Part shown: positions 16,851 to 24,772 of the stretch, piece after piece
Position numbering within the stretch: position 1 is the first letter of the stretch
Layout: every line of letters begins with the position of its first letter
Assembly: GCA_964349835.1 (NCBI GenBank)
Contig: CAYGID010000001.1
Location: 62,001 to 126,000, forward strand
Reading direction: 5' to 3'
DNA: 64,000 nucleotides
Source of the DNA: JAQVSH01 sp964349835
Lineage (GTDB): Bacteria > Bacteroidota > Bacteroidia > Bacteroidales > UBA4181
Program-made: the position numbers and the translations under genes
Notes under the pieces: generated by a model
What the model was told of the DNA's origin: nothing
Databases searched by the model: none
What the model saw: only the letters and a program-made list of their open reading frames with translations

Positions 16851-17714
16851 ATGAAAAATCCGGGAACCCTGTGGGATTCTGTCCGATCGTATCTCATCAG
16901 CACCTTGGGGCTGATGATTCTGGCGATTGCCTGGGCCGGATTTTTAATTCCCAGCGGCATTACCGGCGGAGGTGCCAGTGGAGTGGCAACCCTCATCTTC
17001 TTTTCGACCGATATACCGGTGGGATATTCGCTCATTCTACTCAACCTGGGTCTCTTTTACCTGGCCAGCCTCAAGGTGGGAAAGTCCTTTGCCCTCCGTT
17101 CGGTATTCGGTGTGGCCACCCTTTCGGTTATGATGATTCTCTTTCAGAAGATAATCACGCAACCGCTGGTATCCGATACCTTTATGGCCACCGTAATCGG
17201 GGGTATTCTGGGCGGACTGGGTGTGGGCATGCTCTTTACGCAGAATGGAAGCAGCGGAGGCAGCGACATTGTGGCCATGGTAATTGCTCGCACCCGAAAC
17301 ATCAGCCCCGGCCGGATTATTATGTATGTGGATGTGCTGGTTATCTCCAGCTCGTTTCTTATCTTCCACTCCATTGAGAAGGTAATTTACGGCTACTGTT
17401 ACATGGTGATTTCGTCGTATGTAATAGACCTTGTACTCACGGGAAACCAGCAATCGTTCCAAATATGGATCTTTACCGCAAAACATGAGACCATTGCGCA
17501 CAGGATCTCTTCGGAGGTGGGGCGCGGGGTTACCCTCCTTCACGGGCAGGGGTGGTATTCAAAAAAAGAGTCTATGGTGCTGATGGTTATGACCCGCAAG
17601 AATGAGTCGTCGCAGGTTCTCCGGATTGTGAAAGAGGAGGATCCCAATGCGTTTCTCTCAATGAACAGCGTGATGGGGGTCTTCGGAGAGGGCTTCGACA
17701 GAATAAAGAGCTAA
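16851..17714 (+). CDS. YitT-family membrane protein (DUF161/DUF2179)
   Basis: A 287-residue integral membrane protein with about five to six hydrophobic segments in the first 200 residues. Glycine-rich family motifs are present (PSGITGGGASGVATL and QNGSSGGSDIVAMV). A soluble C-terminal DUF2179 domain (about 205-287) ends MGVFGEGFDRIKS. The family is widespread and functionally uncharacterised. It lies directly after leuS. Its 3' end is duplicated in degenerate form just downstream, see the repeat entry. Confidence 0.85.
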   Translation: MKNPGTLWDSVRSYLISTLGLMILAIAWAGFLIPSGITGGGASGVATLIFFSTDIPVGYSLILLNLGLFYLASLKVGKSFALRSVFGVATLSVMMILFQKIITQPLVSDTFMATVIGGILGGLGVGMLFTQNGSSGGSDIVAMVIARTRNISPGRIIMYVDVLVISSSFLIFHSIEKVIYGYCYMVISSYVIDLVLTGNQQSFQIWIFTAKHETIAHRISSEVGRGVTLLHGQGWYSKKESMVLMVMTRKNESSQVLRIVKEEDPNAFLSMNSVMGVFGEGFDRIKS

Positions 17715-17760
17715 CAGCTATATTGAGTCTTCGGAGAGCTCTTCGAATAGAAAAAAGAGC
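17664..17760 (+). repeat. Degenerate tandem duplication of the YitT gene 3' end, about 48 bases
   Basis: The segment beginning AACAGC, then GTCTTCGGAGAG..CTTCGA and ending AAAGAGC occurs twice: 17664-17711 inside the coding region and 17713-17760 after the stop. The second copy is diverged but in the same codon phase and has stop codons. It looks like an old slippage duplication that is now non-coding. Confidence 0.7.
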
Positions 17761-17787
17761 AAGAAGTTGCACAACAAAAAGGAAAGC

Positions 17788-19059
17788 ATGCCGGGAAAAA
17801 GAGGATATTGGGTTGCAGGTATTACAGGCCTACTGGTACTTATTATAGTTCTGGCGGGTCTGATTGTTTTTGGGTCTAAAAAAGAAGATGTCGCTCCGGC
17901 GCCCCCTCAACCGGAACCGGAAGTGATTCGCGAATACGGTTTGGCGGTTGATTCTTTCAGGATTGAGGTGGGTTCGGTTCCGAGAAATCAGGTGTTCGGT
18001 GAGCTCTTTAAACAGCTGGGGGCCAATCCCGCACAGGTAGGCCGGCTTACCGAGGCTTCGCAAGGTATTTTCGATTTGCGGAAAGTGAAGGCAGGCAATA
18101 TGTATAAAGCCTTCTACCCACTCTCCCACCCCGACTCCCTGCACGCGGTGGTGTATGAGCACTCGCCCACCGAGTATTTCCGTTTCGATATGATTCCCGC
18201 GGTTTCGGTTATGAAGGGCGAAAAACCGGTTTCGGTTCGGCGGCGTTATGCCGAGGCCGAGATTTCTAGTTCGCTATGGAATGCCATGAAGGATAAGCAA
18301 TTGAGCCCGCTCTTAGGGCTTGAACTTTCGAACATCTACGCTTGGACCATCGACTTTTTCGGTCTGCAGAAGGGCGATAAGTTTTCGGTGATTTACGACG
18401 AGTTGTATGTGGATACCACCTTTATCGGAATCGGACAGATCTATTCGGCCAGGTTTGCTTCGATGGACTCTCTGTTCGATGCCTACTTTTTTGTGCAGGA
18501 CAGTGTGGGATCGTTCTGGAACGAAAAGGGCGAAAGCCTCAGAAAGGCCTTTCTGAAAGCGCCCCTGAGCTTTACACGCATCAGTTCGGGCTTTTCGTAT
18601 GCCCGCCGCCATCCGGTGCTGAAGGTGGTGAGAGCCCATACCGGGGTCGATTACGCTGCCCCGAGGGGAACCCCGGTGATGAGTATCGGCGACGGAACCG
18701 TGATAGCACGAAGTTATCAGGGGGGTGGGGGAAATACAGTAAAAATCAGGCATAATAGTGTGTACACCACAGCCTACCTGCATCTTTCGGGTTATGCCAA
18801 AGGGTTACAGATGGGAAGCAGGGTGAGGCAGGGAGATGTCATCGGGTATGTGGGCTCCACCGGATTGTCGACAGGCCCCCATCTCGACTTTCGAGTGTGG
18901 CAGAATGGATCGCCCATAAACCCCCTGAAAATTGAGTCGCCCCCGGTTGAACCTATTAAGGATCACAACCGTGTCCTGTTCGATAGTGCAGTTACGGTGC
19001 TGCGGGCCGAACTGGAAAGAAAACAACCCTCCACTCCCGATTCTATCTTCTCACAGTGA
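17788..19059 (+). CDS. M23-family peptidoglycan metallopeptidase
   Basis: A 423-residue membrane-anchored or secreted protein with an N-terminal hydrophobic segment (about 7-27), a long central region and a C-terminal LytM/M23 domain (about 280-400). The motif HTGVDYAAP supplies His and Asp zinc ligands and HLSGY a catalytic His. The last motif reads GPHLDF, where the family usually has HxH, so one zinc ligand is Asp instead of His. M23 enzymes cut peptide bridges of peptidoglycan. ATG 17788 is chosen over the upstream TTG because it has an A-rich leader and directly precedes the membrane anchor. Its stop overlaps the sigma factor start (GTGA), coupling the two genes. Confidence 0.85.
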   Translation: MPGKRGYWVAGITGLLVLIIVLAGLIVFGSKKEDVAPAPPQPEPEVIREYGLAVDSFRIEVGSVPRNQVFGELFKQLGANPAQVGRLTEASQGIFDLRKVKAGNMYKAFYPLSHPDSLHAVVYEHSPTEYFRFDMIPAVSVMKGEKPVSVRRRYAEAEISSSLWNAMKDKQLSPLLGLELSNIYAWTIDFFGLQKGDKFSVIYDELYVDTTFIGIGQIYSARFASMDSLFDAYFFVQDSVGSFWNEKGESLRKAFLKAPLSFTRISSGFSYARRHPVLKVVRAHTGVDYAAPRGTPVMSIGDGTVIARSYQGGGGNTVKIRHNSVYTTAYLHLSGYAKGLQMGSRVRQGDVIGYVGSTGLSTGPHLDFRVWQNGSPINPLKIESPPVEPIKDHNRVLFDSAVTVLRAELERKQPSTPDSIFSQ

Positions 19060-19604
19060 TTAGCAGTAGCGAACACAATCTGATTGAACGGCTCAAAAAC
19101 CCCAAAACCAGGGAAGAGGCCTTCAGGGTTCTTGTTCGCGAGAACCAGGAGCGGCTCTATCGCCATATCCGAAGGATTGTGTTGGTGCATGAGGATGCCG
19201 ACGATGTGGTACAGAACACCTTTATCAAGATCTGGAAAGGACTTGAGGGGTTTCGCGAGGAGTCGAAACTCTCTACTTGGATGTACCGCATTGCCACGAA
19301 CGAAGCGCTGTCGTTTCTGGAAAAAAAGAAGCACGAACTTCGCATCAGCAACGAAGAGGTGCATGAAGAGATGATTTCGCGCATGAAGGCAGACCCTTGG
19401 TTTCATGGCGACGAGCTGCAGGAGACCTTTCAAAAGGCCATTCTGTCGCTTCCCGAGAAGCAGCGGCTGGTGTTTAATATGCGCTATTTCGAAGATATCC
19501 GATATGAGGAGATGTCGGCGCTACTCGACACTTCGGTGGGTGCGCTCAAAGCTTCGTACCATTTTGCAGCAAAAAAAATAGAAAAATATATTCGTAACCT
19601 TTAA
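19056..19604 (+). CDS. ECF-type sigma-70 factor
   Basis: A 182-residue extracytoplasmic-function sigma factor. Region 2 contains EDADDVVQNTFIKIWKGL (about residues 48-65) and STWMYRIATNEAL. Region 4 contains RYEEMSALLDTSVGALKASY near the C-terminus. No region 1 or 3 is present. It directs RNA polymerase to a small regulon, often for envelope stress. It begins with GTG overlapping the M23 stop, and the following gene encodes a small membrane protein in the usual anti-sigma position. Confidence 0.92.
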   Translation: MISSSEHNLIERLKNPKTREEAFRVLVRENQERLYRHIRRIVLVHEDADDVVQNTFIKIWKGLEGFREESKLSTWMYRIATNEALSFLEKKKHELRISNEEVHEEMISRMKADPWFHGDELQETFQKAILSLPEKQRLVFNMRYFEDIRYEEMSALLDTSVGALKASYHFAAKKIEKYIRNL

Positions 19605-19635
19605 ACCTTTGGTTTCCACTTTCGTCATACTGCAT

Positions 19636-20073
19636 ATGATTGATATTTCGCACATAAAAGATCCGTTCGAAACCCCCAACGGGTATTTCGAGTCACTGGA
19701 AGAGCGAGTTATGTCGCGGCTGGAGCCGGCCAAAAAGCCCGTTACCCGCGTGATTACGCTCCGAAGGGTGGTTTTGCCCTACCTCGCCGCGGCCGCAGCA
19801 TTGGCAGGGATTTTCCTGTTTGTTCATAAGGGAGTTTTCAACCTGCCCAACCGGACCCTCACGGAGATTGGCTTCCTTACCGACTCCTCTTCGTACAACT
19901 ATCTTTCGGCTCTGCCCATCGAAGAGTGGGAGTCGGAGGTGTGGGAAAATCCTTCGGCCACTCCCAATGATATGGAGGCCTACACCGACGAACAACTTTT
20001 GTACATTGCCGAGAAGGTGAGCGATTTGGATATTCTTTCGGTTGCCTCATCGGACGTGGGTTTATTGTTCTAA
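19636..20073 (+). CDS. Small single-pass membrane protein next to the ECF sigma factor
   Basis: A 145-residue protein starting MIDISHIKDPFETPNGYFESLEE, with one membrane segment (about 48-66) and an acidic C-terminal domain rich in Glu, Asp and Ser. The FxTPxGYFxxLxxR opening is seen in small proteins that follow ECF sigma genes in Bacteroidota. This position, and a cytoplasmic head of about 45 residues, suggest an anti-sigma role, but no zinc-binding HxxxCxxC motif is present. The upstream TTG at 19609 is an unlikely start. Confidence 0.65.
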   Translation: MIDISHIKDPFETPNGYFESLEERVMSRLEPAKKPVTRVITLRRVVLPYLAAAAALAGIFLFVHKGVFNLPNRTLTEIGFLTDSSSYNYLSALPIEEWESEVWENPSATPNDMEAYTDEQLLYIAEKVSDLDILSVASSDVGLLF

Positions 20074-20092
20074 CCGTTCTTTCTCAACTTTC

Positions 20093-20148
20093 GGGTGCCC
20101 CTGCCGAAGAGCGCGGATACATTAGAGAACTCCGCTTACCCGGGCACC
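20093..20148 (+). promoter_or_regulatory. Nested inverted repeat between the ECF-locus genes
   Basis: The outer arms GGTGCCC (20094-20100) and GGGCACC (20142-20148) pair perfectly. Inside them GCGGA (20113-20117) pairs with TCCGC (20131-20135). No T-run follows, so it is not an ordinary terminator. It may be an mRNA structure controlling or separating the downstream gene. Confidence 0.4.
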
Positions 20149-20164
20149 TCAATACACACTGCAT

Positions 20165-20740
20165 ATGAAAACACTCTTTCTTATTATCTTCATTTCCTTC
20201 AGCAATATTGTCCTCGCTCAGTTTCCTCAGCCCTTCGGGACGCCTCCGCAATCCTTCAACAGAAACAGTTGGCAGCCCGGAAGCAGTAGCTCCGACGAGT
20301 CGAAAAGCAAGTCGGACGGGGAAGAGAAAAGCAGAGGCGATAGGCAATCCAGAGAACGGTTTCAGGAGAGAGACAGGGAATCGTTCCAGAAATATATGGA
20401 GACCCGTCGGATTGCTTTTTTTACCGAAAAGATGAATCTCACACCGCAAGAAGCCACCCGCTTCTGGCCAGAATACAATATGTACAGTTTTCACCGGAAC
20501 CGACTCGAATTCGAAAAGCAGGAGATTCTGATGAGAGCCGAAAAGAGTGTTGATCCGAACAAGGATCTCTCCCGCTATATGCAGATTGTTCGCGAAGACA
20601 CCGACATGCAGGAGAAGTTTCAACGCACCATCTCAACGATTCTCCCGCCCAAAAAGATTCTGGCACTATATAAAGCGGAAGTGCAGTTTCGTCACATGAT
20701 TCTGCGCGATATGCGCGACCAACAGCCTAGAAAAGACTAA
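20165..20740 (+). CDS. Periplasmic protein with Spy/CpxP-like LTPQEA motif
   Basis: A 191-residue protein with a cleavable signal peptide (1-19, ending VLAQF), a Ser/Lys/Glu/Arg-rich low-complexity segment (about 36-75) and a helical C-terminal domain. The segment KMNLTPQEATRFWPEYN resembles the LTxxQ motif of periplasmic stress proteins. Such genes commonly close ECF sigma loci in Bacteroidota and may act as envelope stress sensors or chaperones. The stop overlaps the convergent hisS stop by 4 bases. Function is inferred from position and motif. Confidence 0.65.
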   Translation: MKTLFLIIFISFSNIVLAQFPQPFGTPPQSFNRNSWQPGSSSSDESKSKSDGEEKSRGDRQSRERFQERDRESFQKYMETRRIAFFTEKMNLTPQEATRFWPEYNMYSFHRNRLEFEKQEILMRAEKSVDPNKDLSRYMQIVREDTDMQEKFQRTISTILPPKKILALYKAEVQFRHMILRDMRDQQPRKD

Positions 20741-22101
20741 TCCATTATTTCTTTTAGGTGTGCGGGTTCAATTTTTTGTTGTTCGCCGGTAACCATATTC
20801 TTTAGAGAAATAACCCCCTCGCGGATCTCATCCTCGCCCTGAATCGCCACGAAAGCTACCTTGCGGGCGTTGGCGTAGGCCATCTGCTTTTTGATCTTCA
20901 CCGCATCGGGATAGAGCTCGGCCCTGATGCCGGACTCTCGTAATTTTTGCAGATAACGCAGGCTCAGCGCCACATCATGCCCCCCAAAGTTCAGAAATAA
21001 GATGCGGGGCGCTGCAGCCACCGAATCGGGAAAACCACCAGTTTGCAGCAGAACATCGTAAATGCGGTCGGCCCCGAAAGAGATGCCGACTCCCGACAAT
21101 CCGGGCATTCCAAAGATTCCGGTGAGGTTGTCGTAACGCCCGCCTCCGCTGATACTACCGATATTTACATCGAGCGCCTTCACTTCGAAGATGGCTCCTG
21201 TGTAGTAGTTTAAGCCTCTGGCAAGGGTGAGATCGAGTTCGCAACGCACGTTGACTCCGGTGGTTTCGGCCAGCGAAAACAGCTCAGTGAGCTCTTCTAC
21301 CCCTTTTGTACCGGTGGGCTCTCCTTCGAAGAGCCTCCGCAGAGTTTCCAGTTTTTCGCGGGTGGAGCCCGAAAGGGTGAGTACAGGCTCCAGCGCCTGA
21401 ATGGCCTGAGCCGAAATTCCCCTCTCCAGGAGCTCCTCTTTCACCTTATCGAGGCCAATCTTATCGAGTTTGTCGATGGCCACGGTAATATCGGTTACCT
21501 TGTCGGGTTCGCCGATAAGCGCCGCAATGCCAGCCAGTACCTTCCGGTTGTTGATCTTTACCACCACCGAAATGTTGAGCAGTTCAAAAACCCGGGCAAT
21601 CATCTGTAGCAATTCGAGCTCATTCAGGAGGGAGTCGCTCCCTACCACATCGGCGTCGCATTGGTAAAATTCACGGTAGCGACCCTTTTGGGGACGGTCG
21701 GCCCGCCACACGGGCTGGATCTGATACCGTTTAAAAGGAAAGAGTATATCGGCCTGATTTTGTACTACGAAACGGGCAAAGGGAACGGTGAGGTCGTACC
21801 GGAGCCCCTTTTCGCAGATTTGAGACGACAATTTGGCCGGGTTGTTCTCCTCCAATGCGGTGCGATCGACTTTTGAAAGAAAATCGCCAGAGTTCAGTAT
21901 ACGAAAGAGCAGCTTGTCGCCCTCTTCGCCATATTTACCCAGCAGGGTTGAGAGATTCTCCATGGAAGGAGTTTCAATCTGCTGGTACCCGTAGAGGGCA
22001 AAGACCGAACGGATGGTGTCGAAAATATAGTTGCGTCGTTCCATTTCGACCGGCGAGAAATCGCGGGTCCCTTTGGGAATGGAGGGTTTTTGTATGGCCA
22101 T
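20737..22101 (-). CDS. hisS: Histidyl-tRNA synthetase
   Basis: A 454-residue class II aminoacyl-tRNA synthetase. Motif 1 lies near PSIPKGTRDFSP and motif 2 near RADRPQKGRYREFYQCDAD. The His-specific signatures ARGLNYYTGAIFE and SGGGRYDNL are present. The C-terminal anticodon-binding domain is about residues 355-454. It starts 9 bases after the ettA stop, so the two are likely cotranscribed; both serve translation. The ATG matches the usual family start. Confidence 0.96.
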   Translation of the reverse strand: MAIQKPSIPKGTRDFSPVEMERRNYIFDTIRSVFALYGYQQIETPSMENLSTLLGKYGEEGDKLLFRILNSGDFLSKVDRTALEENNPAKLSSQICEKGLRYDLTVPFARFVVQNQADILFPFKRYQIQPVWRADRPQKGRYREFYQCDADVVGSDSLLNELELLQMIARVFELLNISVVVKINNRKVLAGIAALIGEPDKVTDITVAIDKLDKIGLDKVKEELLERGISAQAIQALEPVLTLSGSTREKLETLRRLFEGEPTGTKGVEELTELFSLAETTGVNVRCELDLTLARGLNYYTGAIFEVKALDVNIGSISGGGRYDNLTGIFGMPGLSGVGISFGADRIYDVLLQTGGFPDSVAAAPRILFLNFGGHDVALSLRYLQKLRESGIRAELYPDAVKIKKQMAYANARKVAFVAIQGEDEIREGVISLKNMVTGEQQKIEPAHLKEIMD

Positions 22102-22110
22102 GTTCTAAAA

Positions 22111-23787
22111 TTAATCCATGAGTTTTTTGTATCGGATCCGAGTAGGGGCCTCGTCGCCGAGCCGCTTTTTACGATCTTCTTCGTACTCCGAATAGGAGCC
22201 TTCAAAAAAAGTGACCTGCGAATTACCCTCAAAGGCGAGGATGTGTGTAGCTACCCGGTCGAGAAACCAGCGATCGTGCGAGATCACCACCGCGCAACCT
22301 GCAAAGTTGTCGAGTCCCTCTTCGAGGGCGCGAAGCGTATTCACGTCCATGTCGTTGGTGGGCTCATCGAGCAGCAGTACATTTCCCTCCTCACGGAGAG
22401 CCAGCGCAAGGTGGAGGCGGTTCCGCTCGCCTCCCGACAATACGGCGCATTTCTTCTCCTGATCGGCTCCGCTGAAGTTGAAGCGCGACACATAGGCTCT
22501 GGCATTGACCTGTTTCCCACCCAACATTACCCACTCGCTGTCGCGGGCAATTACTTGATATACAGTTTTTTCGGGAATGATATCCTTATGTGTCTGGTCA
22601 ACGTAGGCCAGTTTCACAGTAGAACCCACTTCGAAGGTTCCAGCGGCAGGCTGCTCCAGACCCATGATGAGCCGGAAAAGGGTGGTTTTTCCGGCTCCGT
22701 TGGGACCGATTACCCCCACAATCCCCGCGGGAGGCAGCATTAAGTTGAGGTTTTCGAACAGCACCCTCTCGTTGTAGGCCATCGAAACACCCTTGGCCTC
22801 AATAACCCGGTGGCCCAGCCGAGGCCCGTTGGGAATATAGAGTTCGAGCCGATCCTCTTTCTGTTTGACGTCCTCATTCAGCAGTTTGTCGTAAGCGCCC
22901 AGACGAGCCTTGGCTTTGGCGTGACGCGCCTTGGGCGCCATCCGTACCCACTCGAGTTCGCGTTCGAGGGTCTTTCGCCGTTTGCTCTCCTGTTTCTCCT
23001 CCATTTTGAGGCGGGTCGCTTTCTGTTCGAGCCACGAGGAGTAGTTCCCCTTCCAGGGAATACCCTCTCCGCGGTCGAGTTCGAGAATCCAGCCGGCCAC
23101 GTTGTCGAGAAAGTAACGGTCGTGAGTTACCGCAATCACGGTACCCTTGTACTGTTGCAGATGTTGTTCGAGCCAGTCGACCGACTCGGCATCGAGGTGG
23201 TTGGTGGGCTCATCGAGAAGCAAGACATCGGGCTCCTGTAGCAGTAGGCGGCAGAGCGCTACACGACGGCGCTCCCCTCCCGACAGAATAGAGACCGGGG
23301 TGTCGCCCTCAGGGCAGCGAAGGGCATCCATGGCCCTCTCAAGTCTGCTGTCGATTTCCCATCCTCCCGAATGGTCTATCTTTTCGGTTAATTCACCCTG
23401 TCGCTCAATGAGGCGGGCCATCTCATCGTCATCAAGAGGCTCCATAAAACGCAGGTTCACCTCTTCGTACTCCTTCAGGAGATCCATCACCGACTGAACC
23501 CCTTCGCGAACCAACTCAATCACCGTTTTGCTCTCGTCGAGGCGGGGATCCTGCTCGAGCATTCCGACCGAATATCCAGGCGAAAAAACCACCTCTCCCT
23601 GAAAAGAGCGCTCCATGCCGGCAATAATCTTCATCAGGGTCGATTTCCCGGAGCCGTTTAAGCCGATGATGCCAATCTTGGCTCCGTAAAAGAAGGAGAG
23701 GTAGATATCTTTGAGAACCTGTTTGTGGGGTGGGAATATCTTGTTGACGCCCACCATTGAGAAGATGATTTTTTTGTCGTCGGCCAT
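22111..23787 (-). CDS. ettA: ABC-F protein EttA, energy-dependent translational throttle
   Basis: A 558-residue soluble ATPase with two ABC domains. Domain 1 has GLNGSGKST, LSGGERRR and LDEPTNHLDAESVDWLE; domain 2 has GPNGAGKTT, LSGGERNR and LDEPTNDMDVNTLRALEEGL. They are joined by a helical linker (about 240-310) with the basic RKTLERELEWVR stretch. EttA binds the ribosomal E site and gates the first elongation step by ATP/ADP ratio. The family is highly conserved and length is typical. It lies upstream of hisS in one operon. Confusion with other ABC-F types is unlikely because the match runs along the whole length. Confidence 0.92.
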   Translation of the reverse strand: MADDKKIIFSMVGVNKIFPPHKQVLKDIYLSFFYGAKIGIIGLNGSGKSTLMKIIAGMERSFQGEVVFSPGYSVGMLEQDPRLDESKTVIELVREGVQSVMDLLKEYEEVNLRFMEPLDDDEMARLIERQGELTEKIDHSGGWEIDSRLERAMDALRCPEGDTPVSILSGGERRRVALCRLLLQEPDVLLLDEPTNHLDAESVDWLEQHLQQYKGTVIAVTHDRYFLDNVAGWILELDRGEGIPWKGNYSSWLEQKATRLKMEEKQESKRRKTLERELEWVRMAPKARHAKAKARLGAYDKLLNEDVKQKEDRLELYIPNGPRLGHRVIEAKGVSMAYNERVLFENLNLMLPPAGIVGVIGPNGAGKTTLFRLIMGLEQPAAGTFEVGSTVKLAYVDQTHKDIIPEKTVYQVIARDSEWVMLGGKQVNARAYVSRFNFSGADQEKKCAVLSGGERNRLHLALALREEGNVLLLDEPTNDMDVNTLRALEEGLDNFAGCAVVISHDRWFLDRVATHILAFEGNSQVTFFEGSYSEYEEDRKKRLGDEAPTRIRYKKLMD

Positions 23788-23919
23788 GGTTAAGGTATTG
23801 CTATCTGATAAAGGGTTTAAGGAAAGTGATTAGGTGCAAAATCAACGGAGAGGCTCCGGGTAAGAGGTTCAAACGGGGAATTCGGACAAAGGGTTATAGG
23901 CGATTTCGCGAAAAAGGTA

Positions 23920-24693
23920 TCAACGAACCAGATCGAGGTCGAGACATTTCTTCACCTTGTCGATGGGGATTTTCAACACCACCTGTCCCCTCCCCCGCGG
24001 GGCAATCTCGAACCGATTGTACAAAAAGAGGATCGAATTCTCGGCAAAGGTGAAGTTGCGGGGAAGAAAGAAGCGGTTCTGCCGGAAGAAAAATCCGGCA
24101 TCGGAAAAGGGTTCGGTTCGACCCAATCCAAATTCCGAGCGGAAAGCCCGTTCGCCAATCTCCAAGAGCAGGGGTTCGTTGGTTACGAGATCTTTGTAGG
24201 AAATACGACGGCCCGTGCTTTTATCAAAAACCGCCAGCGAGAAGAGATCGGTTGCCGCCATCAGTCCTTCGCTGGCAACCACAGAGGCTTCGGCCGTGAT
24301 GACTTTTCGGTTTTCGAATACGACGCGGCCGCCAAACGCGTAGTTCCAACCCTGATAGGAGGTGCCTGAGGTGTCGGACTGTTTTAGCGAGATGTAGTCG
24401 GTGAGCAGGCTGCGAGCCACCGAATCGAGCGATATATCGAGGGGTTGGGTCAAAGAATCGGAGTAGAACGACTTATAAAAAGCCATCAACGAATCGCGAA
24501 GCGGAACCTCCCCTTTTACCACAGGCAGCGAAAAAACGAGTTTCAATGTGGCCTGGGTATCGCTATCGAACTCCGAACTGGATCGTTCTAAAGTGAGCGT
24601 TTCGAACTCCAACGAGGTATATCCCGGCCCGCAGGCCTGAAAGGCAAACAATACCGCGGCAAAACAAAACAAAACCCATCGAAAAATACGCAT
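23920..24693 (-). CDS. DUF3298-type lipoprotein
   Basis: A 257-residue protein with a lipoprotein signal ending AFQACG (Cys20). The C-terminal half, from about FSLAVFDKSTGRRISYKDL to IAPRGRGQVVLKIPIDKV, matches the DUF3298/RsiV-like fold. The start MRIFRWVLF is selected because it begins the signal peptide and sits about 26 bases after a -7 box; the longer frame runs through the divergent OPT start. The protein is presumably anchored in the outer or inner membrane, facing the periplasm. The role is unknown. Confidence 0.75.
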   Translation of the reverse strand: MRIFRWVLFCFAAVLFAFQACGPGYTSLEFETLTLERSSSEFDSDTQATLKLVFSLPVVKGEVPLRDSLMAFYKSFYSDSLTQPLDISLDSVARSLLTDYISLKQSDTSGTSYQGWNYAFGGRVVFENRKVITAEASVVASEGLMAATDLFSLAVFDKSTGRRISYKDLVTNEPLLLEIGERAFRSEFGLGRTEPFSDAGFFFRQNRFFLPRNFTFAENSILFLYNRFEIAPRGRGQVVLKIPIDKVKKCLDLDLVR

Positions 24694-24719
24694 AGAGGAA
24701 AGGAATTTAGGGACGGCCA

Positions 24720-24727
24720 CAAAGGTA
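24720..24727 (-). promoter_or_regulatory. -7 promoter box for the DUF3298 lipoprotein
   Basis: TACCTTTG on the minus strand, 26 bases before the ATG. No clear TTTG -33 box is seen. Confidence 0.5.
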
Positions 24728-24772
24728 AAAAAAAATGTACTTTTACCGGGAATTTGCATAAACTCTCTTATT

